Shown in pieces: positions 17,719 to 26,689 of a DNA stretch of 64,000 nucleotides. The DNA is from G963665085 sp963665085. GTDB lineage: Bacteria; Bacteroidota; Bacteroidia; Bacteroidales; JAAAOM01. The notes below the pieces were generated by a model. That model did not search any database, was not told the origin of the DNA, and saw only the letters and a list, made by a program, of their open reading frames with translations. Position 1 is the stretch's first letter, and every line of letters starts with the position of its first letter. Position numbers and translations under genes: made by a program. Location of the stretch: the NCBI GenBank assembly GCA_963665085.2, contig CAXXXS010000001.1, positions 4,650,001 through 4,714,000 on the forward strand, written 5' to 3'.

Positions 17719-20505
17719 CTACTTCAACCTATCTGCTTCTTCCTGGGCTCTTTGTAAAACAGCTTCTGCTTTTTTTGCTGCTTCATCTTCTATCTTCTGG
17801 GCTTTTTCTTCACCTTGTTTCCTCACCTTATCTACGGCAACCTCAGCCGCTTTCTTAGCTATCGGATTTTTAGCTTCTTCAACCAGCTTATCTGCATTAT
17901 CATTAGATTCTTTACGAACGGCATCAGCAGCTTCTTTCGCTAAAGCTTTAATCTTTTCTGCTTCTTTCTCTGCGTCTTGTAGAATCTTTTCTGCTTGTGC
18001 ACTGGCCTGCGCTTTTACTTCTTCCTTTTTCTTTTCCACCTCTACTTTGGCTGTGTTTATTGCATCATTTTTAATCTGTTCAACAGAACGGGAAGAAGAT
18101 TTTTTAAGATTTGGCTTAACAGTAGGATCCAAAAATGTTCCGCCAACAGCAACATCCAAATTTACATTCTCACTTGGTTCATAATTTATTCCTTGCGATG
18201 TTAAAGCTGATGTCAAACTACTCATTGCAGATTCTCCAAGTCCTGTTCTTGGCATTACCATGTTAATAGAATAATTTAATGTTTGATCGATTCCTTGATC
18301 ACCGGCAATAACCATTGTTGTTTTACCAAGTTTTATATCGAAAGGATCTACATAAACACGACCATTACGTATTTCAAAATCCACATCAACATCTTTTAAC
18401 GATAAATCATCAAATGCTTTTGTGTTTAATGCTGATGTTAACTTCGATATAGTATTTGATTTTGTTACTTCAACCGTTTTTGTACTTAAGCTTCCTCCTC
18501 CTACAAGGGTATTAAGGATCGGACTCATTGTTGAATCAAGAAAACTGGTAAATTCAATTCCTGCAGAGACATTTCCATTTAGATTTTTTGCTACAGGGGC
18601 CAATTTCTCAATAGAGTTAAATGCTGAATATGCCGAAGGAATATTAATATCTGTTAATTTAAGTCCCAGATCAACCATTGGTGCACTAATATCAACAGTA
18701 TTATATTCTCCGTCAACTTGCATTGAACCACCTAGTGTACTCAATTGCAAGCCATCAAGCAAAATCCTGCTATCACGAATAGCAATTGTTCCTTTTGCAT
18801 TGTCAATCTCAAGCTTATCAAAATAAATTTTGTTTAGATTTGAATACAATGTTATATCAAGATTAGAAGGAACTTCAACAACTGTCATTGGAGTTTCTGT
18901 AGTATCTTCAACCTCAACTTCTTCTTCTCCGGCAGGCATCAGTTCATTTAAATCAAGAAGGCTTGATGTGAAAATAAAACTTCCTTCAAGTGTTTGATCT
19001 GCCATAGCATATGGGATAAAATTCTCCAGTTTTCCTGTAAACTGGAAATCACTTTTACCAAGTTTAGCATCCAACGCAGCAATCTCCACAAATTTTGGAG
19101 AGAATAATACTTCTGTATGTTTTAACTCAAATGCTTTGGGTAAATCCGGACTGTTAAATAGAAAATTATCGACTACAACCTGTCCATCAGCTTTAAAATC
19201 TTCGTATCGCTCTTCCTCTATCATAGAAAGGGTCCCCATCATATCGAGATTGGCATTAATGGCACCTTTTATTTCTGTGTCTTCAATAGGAACAGCATCT
19301 GCAAGAGATGCCATATCTATATTACATGTAAGGTTTCCAACGATACTAGGATCGCTCATTGGTGTTTTCAGGTTTAATGTTAAATCGATTGGATTGTCTG
19401 CGATCTCAAGATGGAATTTGTTAACATCAATCGTTGTATTATCATTATCAGTTCCGTCAAAATTGAGGTTAACATCAACACCTATATTCTCCACAGATTT
19501 TGGTAAATCAGGATATTTGAACATTGCATCATTCACTGCAAGTTCTAATCCAACATTAGGCATTATACCTTCTGCATATTTACCTTTTACAAAACCATCC
19601 AACTTAAGTTGTCCCTTGGTCTGAACATCAGCAAAATCTTTCATGTAAATGGCAGGAACCATTGAGAGCAATGTTTTAAATTCTGTTTGTTTGGTATAGA
19701 AAGTTAAATCAAAATCCATTGGCATGTCTTCGGGCATTGAGAAAACACCATCAATACCAAGAGTTAATGCGTTGATAGAAAACTCATTTTCTTTAAGTTC
19801 ATACTTAGAATTAAGAAGGTCGGCTGCAATATTTATCACAATATCCAACGTTGCATCTTTCACATAAGACATGTTATCCATTACAAAATTTAGTGCATCT
19901 GTTTTTGAGTTTATTTCCAATTCAGAGAAATCCTTGGTAAAATCGCCTTTTAACTCAAAATTGAAATTATCAAGAGAAGCCATCATTCCTGAGCTCTGAT
20001 CGTCATACTCGATATCAGCATTTAAAATGGCAAATCGTTTTAATTCTATTTTTAAATCAGGTATTTCTGAAGAAGTTGTATCTACCTCCTCCTCTTCTAC
20101 CTCATCAGTAGTTTTGGCAATATCCCAGTTTGCACGGCCATCTTCAAGAACTTTACCATGTAAAACAGGACCATCAAGAATAATCTCTTTAATTTGAATA
20201 TTCTCACCTTTAATAGCACTAATGGGATCGGCAGTAACACCAAAAGCCTTAAAAGCGACCAGTGTATCATTTTCAAAATCATCAATCCCAATAACAGATA
20301 AACCTGTTAGTTCAATTGACAAATTGGGAAAACTTTTGAAAAACGAAAGCTTCAGATTGCTGAAATCAGCTTTTGCATTGATGTTATTGTTAATCTGTGT
20401 TTTTGCAACTTCCATTATTTTTCCTTTAAAAACAAAAGGAGCTACTAGCAGGATTGCAATAAAAAAGAAAATTATAAGAAAGAATACTTTGAAAAATTTT
20501 TTCAT
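17719..20505 (-). CDS. AsmA-family envelope protein with coiled-coil tail
   Basis: 928 residues. One N-terminal transmembrane helix (5-27, VFFLIIFFFIAILLVAPFVF) is followed by an AsmA N-terminal region (KADFSNLKLSFFKSFPNLSI, then LTGLSVIGIDDFENDTLVAF). The centre is a long beta-rich repeat body typical of AsmA/TamB-like lipid-transport bridges. An AsmA_2-like C-terminal part runs to about residue 790. The last about 130 residues are Ala/Glu/Lys-rich and should form a long helix (EKILQDAEKEAEKIKALAKE). AsmA proteins bridge inner and outer membranes and help move phospholipids. The tail is less usual. A perfect 11-bp inverted repeat lies 9 nt upstream of the ATG. Confidence 0.85.
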   Translation of the reverse strand: MKKFFKVFFLIIFFFIAILLVAPFVFKGKIMEVAKTQINNNINAKADFSNLKLSFFKSFPNLSIELTGLSVIGIDDFENDTLVAFKAFGVTADPISAIKGENIQIKEIILDGPVLHGKVLEDGRANWDIAKTTDEVEEEEVDTTSSEIPDLKIELKRFAILNADIEYDDQSSGMMASLDNFNFELKGDFTKDFSELEINSKTDALNFVMDNMSYVKDATLDIVINIAADLLNSKYELKENEFSINALTLGIDGVFSMPEDMPMDFDLTFYTKQTEFKTLLSMVPAIYMKDFADVQTKGQLKLDGFVKGKYAEGIMPNVGLELAVNDAMFKYPDLPKSVENIGVDVNLNFDGTDNDNTTIDVNKFHLEIADNPIDLTLNLKTPMSDPSIVGNLTCNIDMASLADAVPIEDTEIKGAINANLDMMGTLSMIEEERYEDFKADGQVVVDNFLFNSPDLPKAFELKHTEVLFSPKFVEIAALDAKLGKSDFQFTGKLENFIPYAMADQTLEGSFIFTSSLLDLNELMPAGEEEVEVEDTTETPMTVVEVPSNLDITLYSNLNKIYFDKLEIDNAKGTIAIRDSRILLDGLQLSTLGGSMQVDGEYNTVDISAPMVDLGLKLTDINIPSAYSAFNSIEKLAPVAKNLNGNVSAGIEFTSFLDSTMSPILNTLVGGGSLSTKTVEVTKSNTISKLTSALNTKAFDDLSLKDVDVDFEIRNGRVYVDPFDIKLGKTTMVIAGDQGIDQTLNYSINMVMPRTGLGESAMSSLTSALTSQGINYEPSENVNLDVAVGGTFLDPTVKPNLKKSSSRSVEQIKNDAINTAKVEVEKKKEEVKAQASAQAEKILQDAEKEAEKIKALAKEAADAVRKESNDNADKLVEEAKNPIAKKAAEVAVDKVRKQGEEKAQKIEDEAAKKAEAVLQRAQEEADRLK

Positions 20506-20514
20506 GACAATTGG

Positions 20515-20544
20515 TTTAGTAAAACACTATAACGTTTTACTAAA
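20515..20544. promoter_or_regulatory. Perfect palindrome in the asmA leader
   Basis: Arms TTTAGTAAAAC (20515-20525) and GTTTTACTAAA (20534-20544) are perfectly complementary around an 8-nt spacer, ending 9 nt before the start codon of the AsmA gene. It could be an operator or, in RNA, a stem next to the ribosome site. Confidence 0.6.
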
Positions 20545-20619
20545 TTAAAAAGTTTTGTTTTGATAATGTTTAATTGTGTATGAATTTTTTTAGAATGTCC
20601 TAAAATCTGTTGTCAAAAT

Positions 20620-20880
20620 TTATAAACCGCTGAGTGCGCAGAGGTTGTTCAGAGAAAACTTCACCTTCATGGTGCAGCCTGAGGCTTGTACCTCTTTTCT
20701 ATTAACACAAACGACAAACCTGTGCTATTTAAGGGAATTATTCTCTACGATACACAGCGTTCTCAGCGGTTTGTATTTATTTTTTCAATTTTAGCTATAG
20801 AACTTTATAATATGACCTCCTAAATCTTCCTGAACCGAGTTTACGAGCTCGCCGAAGGCAAAGGAGGACTTGAAGAGGGG
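20620..20880. repeat. CGCTGAG inverted repeat and CTCCTAAATC repeat
   Basis: In the 413-bp gap 20506-20918, AAACCGCTGAG (about 20625-20635) and CTCAGCGGTTT (about 20762-20772) bound a roughly 150-bp element whose arms match imperfectly for about 40 nt, ending in AGAGAA. Just beyond, 20814-20880 carries GACCTCCTAAATCTTCC and AAGGAGGACTTGAAG around a 30-nt insert. Both look like dispersed non-coding repeats; no gene is seen. Confidence 0.5.
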
Positions 20881-20918
20881 GTGCAAAATATATTTTAATC
20901 TAATAAAAATTCTAAAAA

Positions 20919-21344
20919 CTACTTTATAATCTTATGAAGCTGTGTTCCACAATCACCAAAACTGTTGTCTTCTAAAAGCTCTCCGTTATAATACAGAGTT
21001 TCGATGTAATACCTATTTTTGCTTTCCACAAAAGTAAAAACCACAGTATCGGAAGGATAACCTTCGAACTCGAACAAGGCTATTCCCGGATTATCACTTA
21101 TATCTTGTGATAATGACACCTCAAATAATTGTATATCATCATAGATATATGGCGAATTTATTGCAACGGAGCCTCTAATAGCAGTAACCTTGAAATCACC
21201 AAGTGATATCGAATCTGAAAAAAGATTATTTTCCAGGCTGTCAACAAAATAGAAGTTGGTAAATGCACATTCTTGCCAGTTATATACATTGAACAAATTG
21301 CATGAATTTAATAAATTGAGTATTTTTGCCCCAAAAATAAACAA
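20919..21344 (-). pseudogene. Probable 5'-truncated secreted/lipoprotein gene
   Basis: The frame has no ATG; it opens with TTG at 21344, directly against the ATG of the divergent Rpn gene, and the Rpn promoter lies inside it. The readable protein (up to 141 residues) contains LNSCNLFNVYNWQECAFTNF, where LNSC could be a remnant lipobox, then a beta-rich domain ending GDCGTQLHKIIK. The likely reading is a small Bacteroidota lipoprotein (Ig-like or carboxypeptidase-regulatory-like fold) that lost its start. A genuine TTG-start gene cannot be excluded. I do not recognise a family. Confidence 0.45.
21298..21328 (+). promoter_or_regulatory. Promoter of the Rpn nuclease gene
   Basis: TTG (21298-21300), 20-nt spacer, TATTTTTG (21321-21328): a good Bacteroidota consensus, 15 nt before the ATG at 21344, so the leader is very short. 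Confidence 0.6.
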
Positions 21345-22192
21345 TGACTGAATTTGCTGAAAAATACATAAATCCTTTTACTGACTACGGTTTTAAAAAA
21401 CTATTTGGAGAAGAACCTAATAAAGATTTATTATTGGACTTCCTGAATGAATTATTAAAGGACGAACAAGGGCAAATAAAAGACTTAACTTATTTAAAAA
21501 CAGAGCAGTTGGGGGCATCTGATATTGACCGAAAAGCCATATTTGATCTGTATTGCGAAAACGAAAAAGGTGAAAAATTTATTGTAGAACTCCAAAAATC
21601 AAAACAAAACTTTTTTAAAGACCGGACTGTTTATTATTCAACATTTCCGATACGTGAACAAGCAAAACGTGCTGACTGGGATTATGAATTGAAAGCCGTT
21701 TATACCATCGCTATCCTTGACTTTAGTTTTGAATCAGACAAAAACGAAGCTAGAAAATACAGGTATGATGTAAAATTGGCCGATATTGAAACTAAAGAAG
21801 TTTTCTACAATAAACTGACTTTCATATATCTTGAAATGCCCAAATTCAACAAAACAGTTGATGAATTAGAAAATCGTTTTGAAAAATGGCTTTACGTGAT
21901 TAAAAATTTAAATAAACTTGAAAGAATTCCAGACAAATTAAGAGAACAAATATTTGACAAACTTTTTGAGACAGCTGAAATAGCAAAATTTACACCTGAG
22001 CAAGTGCGTTCATACGAGGACAGTCTAAAATATTATCGTGACTTAAAAAATTCTATTGATACAGCACGTGATGAAGGAAAATTTGAAGAAAAAATAAAAA
22101 TTGCCAAACAAGCAATAAAAAAAGGCCTAAACTTGACAGATATATCTGAATTAACAGGACTTTCTGAATCTGAAATTGAAAGACTTAAATAA
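21344..22192 (+). CDS. Rpn-family PD-(D/E)XK nuclease (PDDEXK_2 'transposase')
   Basis: 282 residues opening with the family signature INPFTDYGFKKLFGEEPNKD. The nuclease core shows RKAIFDLYCENEKGEKFIVE followed by LQ, giving the Asp and the E-x-Q of PD-(D/E)XK enzymes. The C-terminal part is helical and ends in ISELTGLSESEIERLK, a small helix-turn-helix-like repeat common in this family. E. coli RpnA-type members cleave DNA and promote RecA-independent recombination; others may act in defence. The gene sits between a 5'-truncated gene (left) and a lipoprotein stub (right), which it overlaps by 8 nt, as if it had arrived as a single-gene cassette. I found no terminal repeats. Confidence 0.88.
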   Translation: MTEFAEKYINPFTDYGFKKLFGEEPNKDLLLDFLNELLKDEQGQIKDLTYLKTEQLGASDIDRKAIFDLYCENEKGEKFIVELQKSKQNFFKDRTVYYSTFPIREQAKRADWDYELKAVYTIAILDFSFESDKNEARKYRYDVKLADIETKEVFYNKLTFIYLEMPKFNKTVDELENRFEKWLYVIKNLNKLERIPDKLREQIFDKLFETAEIAKFTPEQVRSYEDSLKYYRDLKNSIDTARDEGKFEEKIKIAKQAIKKGLNLTDISELTGLSESEIERLK

Positions 22193-22361
22193 TTACGCCT
22201 ATAAAGCATGGCAAAGTGAGGGAATATGCAAGCTGCATAGCATCAAACCGTGCAATATTTTTTTCATAAATTAAGGGAATATCTACAGACTGTGGATGGT
22301 AAACACAACTTGTGAACATTAATGAAAACAATAATCCTAATGCTATTACTCTTATTTTCAT
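22185..22361 (-). pseudogene. Lipoprotein gene stub (5' part only)
   Basis: ATG at 22361 opens a 58-residue frame starting MKIRVIALGLLFSLMFTSCV: a clear lipoprotein signal with lipobox MFTSC, then YHPQSVDIPLIYEKN. In Bacteroidota similar openings belong to outer-membrane lipoproteins of 200 residues or more. After EKN the sequence (IARFDAMQLAYSLTLPCFIG) loses that pattern and stops inside the Rpn 3' end. The gene therefore looks cut, with its 3' part missing. It is unlikely to be the partner of the 20919-21344 fragment, which has different character. Confidence 0.5.
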
Positions 22362-22439
22362 TGTTTTAATATTTTGGTTTTAACGTATCCAAATTTAAAA
22401 ACTTATTCCTATCAGGGTGTCTAAAAATTTATTTGACTG

Positions 22440-22690
22440 TAAATTATCCCTTCAGGCCGTAGGCCTAGAATGAATCATAGTGCATGGTTTCATTCTATAA
22501 CTAACGGGATGAGAGGAAGGTTTGCATTTTGTAGCAGGCATTGAAATGCCTGCTTATTACAATTCTGTCTCTCCGGGATGAAAGAAATTTAAACATGCGA
22601 TTTTTTCTCCTTAGTGGCTTGCAGATAAAAAAATAACATATGTATAAAGAGTAGCCGCTGAGAAGGGGTGAGAAATAAGTTTAGAAAGGA
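22440..22690. repeat. Non-coding gap with palindromic repeats
   Basis: Between the lipoprotein stub and mnmH (22362-22726) no gene is visible. The stretch holds GCAGGCATT / AATGCCTGC (about 22530-22550, 2-nt loop) and an inverted pair GAATGAA...TTCATTC near 22468-22496. These resemble the dispersed intergenic repeats common in this phylum. Confidence 0.45.
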
Positions 22691-22726
22691 ATACAATGAT
22701 TAATGTTAATCGTTAAATTTGCTGCC

Positions 22727-23773
22727 ATGCCAAAAGATATTAGTATTTCTGCTTATTTTGAGTCTTACTCGCATTTACCACTGATCGATGTCCGATCTCC
22801 GGGTGAATTTGCAAAGGGGCATATTCCCGGGGCAACAAACATCCCTCTTTTTTCTGATGAAGAACGGGCTCATGTCGGTACTGTTTATGTTCAGGAATCA
22901 AGGGAGAAGGCAATGGAGCTTGGTTACAAATATGTAACACCAAAGCTTCAATCATTTATTACAGAATCAAGAAAAGTTGCCCCACAGAATCAGGTTACAA
23001 TCTATTGCTGGCGGGGAGGAATGAGAAGCCATGCTTTTGGAGGCCATCTTAAAGAGAATGGTTTTGATAATGTTTATATTATTAAAAAAGGCTATAAAGC
23101 ATACAGAACCCTTGCTGTAAGTGACTATGAAGAAGGTTTTCTTCATGTACTTGGAGGATTTACCGGAAGCGGAAAAACTCATATATTAAACGAATTAAAA
23201 AACAAAAACCACCAGGTTATCGATCTGGAAGGATTGGCAAACCATAAAGGTTCGGCTTTTGGAAGGATTGGTATGGGAGAACAACCTACAACAGAACAAT
23301 TTGCCAATAACTTGTATTGGGAATGGCGTCAACTTAATTTCAAACGCCCTGTATGGGTTGAAGATGAAAATTTAAGTATTGGTAGTGTCAATATTCCTCT
23401 CCCACTTTTTAATAGAATAAGAGAATCAAAATTGATTTTTATTAATATCAAAAGAGAAGAACGGGCAAAACTCCTGGTAAAGGATTATGTGATTGGTGAT
23501 GTTGAAAAACTTATTGATTCAATAAAAAGAATAAGCAAAAGGCTTGGCCCGCAAAACACTATAGCTGCAATTGAAAACGTACAACAAAATAATTTCTATG
23601 AGGCAGCAATGCTTATTCTAACTTATTATGATAAATATTATGCAAAAGGGATGAAAAAAAGAGAAGAAGAAAAGATACAACTCATTCCTTTGCCAGACAC
23701 AAACAGTAAAGACAATGCAGAAAAGATTGTATCCGCTGTTGAATCATTCTCTTTGCATGAAAAAACAAAGTGA
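22727..23773 (+). CDS. mnmH: tRNA 2-selenouridine synthase
   Basis: 348 residues from ATG 22727 (MPKDISIS); an in-frame ATG at 22703 adds eight residues, but a TAAATTTG -7-like element at 22714-22721 and the family N-terminus favour 22727. N-terminal rhodanese domain: IDVRSPGEFAKGHIPGA and the active-site loop YCWRGGMRS with Cys94. C-terminal P-loop domain: GGFTGSGKT (143-151). MnmH (SelU/YbbB) geranylates 2-thiouridine at the wobble position of tRNA-Lys/Glu/Gln and exchanges it for selenium from selenophosphate. selD, which makes selenophosphate, is the next gene. Confidence 0.93.
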   Translation: MPKDISISAYFESYSHLPLIDVRSPGEFAKGHIPGATNIPLFSDEERAHVGTVYVQESREKAMELGYKYVTPKLQSFITESRKVAPQNQVTIYCWRGGMRSHAFGGHLKENGFDNVYIIKKGYKAYRTLAVSDYEEGFLHVLGGFTGSGKTHILNELKNKNHQVIDLEGLANHKGSAFGRIGMGEQPTTEQFANNLYWEWRQLNFKRPVWVEDENLSIGSVNIPLPLFNRIRESKLIFINIKREERAKLLVKDYVIGDVEKLIDSIKRISKRLGPQNTIAAIENVQQNNFYEAAMLILTYYDKYYAKGMKKREEEKIQLIPLPDTNSKDNAEKIVSAVESFSLHEKTK

Positions 23774-23905
23774 ATATAAAATGCATGGTTATGTGAAAGA
23801 ACTTTTTTTGATTATTGATTGAAGAAGGATGATTACTGATTTTAGAGTTTTTAGATAGAGGCTGGTTAAATTAATTGAAAGATATAAATGTACAAGAACT
23901 TATAT

Positions 23906-24026
23906 AGAAGACCTCCTAAATCCTCCTCAGAGGAGGTCTTCAAGAGAATTTTTGCGGAATTAATCTAAGTCTCTAAGTTGAAGGTAGGATAAGTCACCCT
24001 CTGAGGGGGATTTAGGGGGTCTTCTT
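23906..24026. repeat. 121-bp inverted-repeat element before selD
   Basis: Left arm AGAAGACCTCCTAAATCCTC (23906-23925) is the near-complement of the right arm ending GGATTTAGGGGGTCTTCTT (24008-24026). Each arm also carries a small internal palindrome (CCTCCTCAGAGGAGG; CCCTCTGAGGG). It fills the middle of the 365-bp gap 23774-24138 and belongs to the same repeat type as copies at 17545 and 20814. No gene is seen in the gap. Confidence 0.65.
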
Positions 24027-24138
24027 ATTATGAGTATATTCTAAATCTTTAACAGTATATAAGTGTATGTAATTCAATTTCAAAGAACAAATGCTTTAAA
24101 AGAATATTAATTCAACAAACAAATAAAAAATAACAGCA

Positions 24139-25170
24139 ATGAGTGAAATAAAATTAACACAATATAGTCATGGTGCCGGATGTGGTTGTAAAATATCCCC
24201 TTCTGTTTTAACAGATATTCTTCGTAGTTCGGTTCCTTCCATTAAGGATGAAAAATTATTAGTTGGCAATGATAGTCGGGACGATGCCGCTGTTTACGAT
24301 ATGGGAGATGGAACAGCTATTATTAGCACAACAGATTTTTTTATGCCGATAGCAGACGATCCATTCACTTTTGGAAAAATTGCTGCTGCTAATGCTATTA
24401 GCGATGTTTATGCAATGGGAGGAACTCCTATACTGGCAATAGCTATTCTTGGATGGCCCATTGATAAACTCCCTGCTGATGTGGCATCACAGGTGATGGA
24501 CGGCGGACGGGCAATTTGTAAAGAGGCAGGCATTGTATTAGCAGGCGGACATAGCATAGATAGTCCGGAGCCTATCTTCGGACTGGCTGTAACGGGAAAA
24601 GTAGAAATAGCAAAGCTTAAACAAAATAATACAGCAACCGAAGGATGCCGGTTATACCTAACAAAACCTTTGGGTGTAGGAATTTTATCAACAGCCCAAA
24701 AAAGAGGGATACTAAAAGAAGAACATGTTTCTGTTGCTCTTGATTATATGTGCAAGCTAAATTCTGTTGGTATTGAATTAGCAAATATCAATGGTGTAAA
24801 AGCTATGACAGATGTTACCGGATTTAGTTTAATTGGTCACCTTAGCGAAATGTGTGAAGGAAGTAAACTTAGTGCAACAATTGAATTTGATAAGATCCCA
24901 AAACTAAAAATACTGGAAGAATATATTGCCCAGAAATGTATGCCTGGTGGAACTCACAAAAACTGGGCTACTTACGGAAATCATGTTTTTTTAGCCCAAG
25001 AAAAATATAAGCCTGTACTATGCGATCCTCAAACAAGCGGTGGTTTACTTATCGCAGTTGATGAGAATGCTGTAGAAGAAGTTGAAAAACTTTTAATTGA
25101 TTATAATCTCGAACACGATAGTTTTGGAGTTCTAACAAAATCTCGTAACGAACTTATTCGGGTAAATTAA
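24139..25170 (+). CDS. selD: Selenide, water dikinase (selenophosphate synthase)
   Basis: 343 residues. The N-terminus SHGAGCGCKISP carries the active-site cysteine (Cys15 or Cys17, the usual pair) and Lys; a Cys form, so no selenocysteine is needed. Further family motifs: SRDDAAVYDMGDGTAIISTT, DFFMPIADDPFTFGKIAAAN, AGGHSIDSPEPIFGLAVTG and the C-terminal CDPQTSGGLLIAV. SelD makes selenophosphate from selenide and ATP. Its neighbour mnmH uses that product for tRNA modification. No selA or selB is in this window. A 16-nt gap separates it from the aldehyde dehydrogenase gene that follows. Confidence 0.95.
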   Translation: MSEIKLTQYSHGAGCGCKISPSVLTDILRSSVPSIKDEKLLVGNDSRDDAAVYDMGDGTAIISTTDFFMPIADDPFTFGKIAAANAISDVYAMGGTPILAIAILGWPIDKLPADVASQVMDGGRAICKEAGIVLAGGHSIDSPEPIFGLAVTGKVEIAKLKQNNTATEGCRLYLTKPLGVGILSTAQKRGILKEEHVSVALDYMCKLNSVGIELANINGVKAMTDVTGFSLIGHLSEMCEGSKLSATIEFDKIPKLKILEEYIAQKCMPGGTHKNWATYGNHVFLAQEKYKPVLCDPQTSGGLLIAVDENAVEEVEKLLIDYNLEHDSFGVLTKSRNELIRVN

Positions 25171-25186
25171 AATAGTAGCATAAACA

Positions 25187-26563
25187 ATGAATAACACTCC
25201 TAATCACATAATAGAAGAAATCTATTTAAAACAAAAAGAATATTTTTATCGCCAACAAACAAAAAATATTGATTTCAGGCTTAACCAGCTTAAAAAATTA
25301 AAAGCTGCAATAAATAAAAACAGTAATGAGATACTTGACGCTTTATGGAAAGATTTACATAAATCTAATGAAGAAGCTTACCTGACTGAGATAAGCATTG
25401 TTACCCAGGAAATTGATAATCACATTAAAAATTTAGAAAACTGGGCTTCTCCCCAGAGAGTAAGCACACCTATTCATCTATTTCCATCGCGGTCGAAGAT
25501 ATTGTATGAGCCACTAGGCCTTGCTCTTATAATTGCACCATGGAATTATCCATTTCAGTTAACAATGAATCCACTGGTCGGAGCAATCTCTTCTGGTTGT
25601 TGTGCGATATTAAAACCATCACCCAATGCGCCCAATATTTCTGAAGCAATGAATAAAATGATTGCCGAAACTTTTGATGAATCATATATCGCTCTGGTAG
25701 AAGGAGAATTACCTGTCAATCAAGAATTGTTAAAAAAACAGTTTGATATTATTTTTTTTACAGGAAGTTCAAGGGTCGGAAAAATTATTATGCATGCAGC
25801 AGCAGAAACTTTAACTCCTGTAATCCTTGAGTTAGGAGGAAAAAGTCCTTGCATTGTTGATAAAGATGCAAATATCGATATCGCAGCTAAACGTATTGCC
25901 TGGGGAAAAACCATTAATGCCGGGCAAACCTGTATAGCTCCTGATTACCTTTACGTTCATGAATCAATAAAAGATAAACTATTAGAAAAAATAGAAAAAA
26001 ACATAAGACAGATGTTTGGAGAGAACATACAGAAGAATGAATATTATCCAAGAATTATCTCTGAAGAAGCAACCCAACGTTTGGAAAAATTAATGTCTCA
26101 GGGAGATATTTATTCCGGAGGCTATGTTGATGTTAATGATAAATTTATTGAACCAACAATAATTGATAATATTAAACCAGAACATGATATTATGCAGGAA
26201 GAAATATTTGGTCCTATACTCCCTGTATTAACCTACAACAAAATTGATGAAGTTATTAACTATATAAATAATAATGATAAGCCCTTAGCTCTCTATTACT
26301 TTGGCAAAAATAAAATGGCTAAGGAGGTATTATCAAGAACATCATCAGGAGGAGGCTGTATTAACGATACACTTTTACATATATCGAATCATAAGCTACC
26401 ATTTGGAGGAGTTGGAAATAGTGGATTAGGAAAATATCACGGGAAAGATAGTTTTCTGGCTTTTAGTAACCAAAAATCAATTATATCGTCATCAATCCGA
26501 GTGGATTTCCCGTTTAAATATGTGCCATTTAAATTTTTTAATTGGATTCGTAGGATTATCTAA
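25187..26563 (+). CDS. Class 3 (fatty) aldehyde dehydrogenase family protein
   Basis: 458 residues with the ALDH3 layout: PLGLALIIAPWNYPFQLTMN, the NAD-binding FFTGSSRVGKII, catalytic Glu in VILELGGKSPCIV, catalytic Cys in NAGQTCIAPDYLYV, PTIIDNIKPEHDIMQEEIFG and PFGGVGNSGLGKYHGKDSF. The C-terminus is hydrophobic and basic (FPFKYVPFKFFNWIRRII), as in membrane-associated fatty aldehyde dehydrogenases. It oxidises long or medium-chain aldehydes to acids with NAD(P). It follows selD by 16 nt on the same strand, so co-transcription is likely, though a functional link is not obvious. Confidence 0.9.
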   Translation: MNNTPNHIIEEIYLKQKEYFYRQQTKNIDFRLNQLKKLKAAINKNSNEILDALWKDLHKSNEEAYLTEISIVTQEIDNHIKNLENWASPQRVSTPIHLFPSRSKILYEPLGLALIIAPWNYPFQLTMNPLVGAISSGCCAILKPSPNAPNISEAMNKMIAETFDESYIALVEGELPVNQELLKKQFDIIFFTGSSRVGKIIMHAAAETLTPVILELGGKSPCIVDKDANIDIAAKRIAWGKTINAGQTCIAPDYLYVHESIKDKLLEKIEKNIRQMFGENIQKNEYYPRIISEEATQRLEKLMSQGDIYSGGYVDVNDKFIEPTIIDNIKPEHDIMQEEIFGPILPVLTYNKIDEVINYINNNDKPLALYYFGKNKMAKEVLSRTSSGGGCINDTLLHISNHKLPFGGVGNSGLGKYHGKDSFLAFSNQKSIISSSIRVDFPFKYVPFKFFNWIRRII

Positions 26564-26599
26564 CTGACAAGGATGCACGTAAAATATACTTCCTCTATA

Positions 26600-26636
26600 A
26601 AAAACAGGGATAATCAAAATATGATATCCCTGTTTA
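26600..26636. terminator. Bidirectional terminator
   Basis: AAACAGGGATA and TATCCCTGTTT arms with A-run and T-run flanks, between the convergent dehydrogenase (plus) and lipoprotein (minus) genes. Confidence 0.75.
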
Positions 26637-26689
26637 TTCGCATAATGCAGAAATTGATATATTATATTTCTATCCTAACCTTTCTTCAT

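Noticed and set aside
17693..18184. Plus-strand ORF of 163 aa, Ser/Ala/Phe-rich
   Set aside because: Antisense to the Glu/Lys/Ala coiled-coil tail of the AsmA gene, which explains both its length and its composition.
17294..24026. CRISPR array in repeat-rich gaps
   Set aside because: Repeats are few, palindromic, unevenly spaced and variable; no cas genes are in the window.
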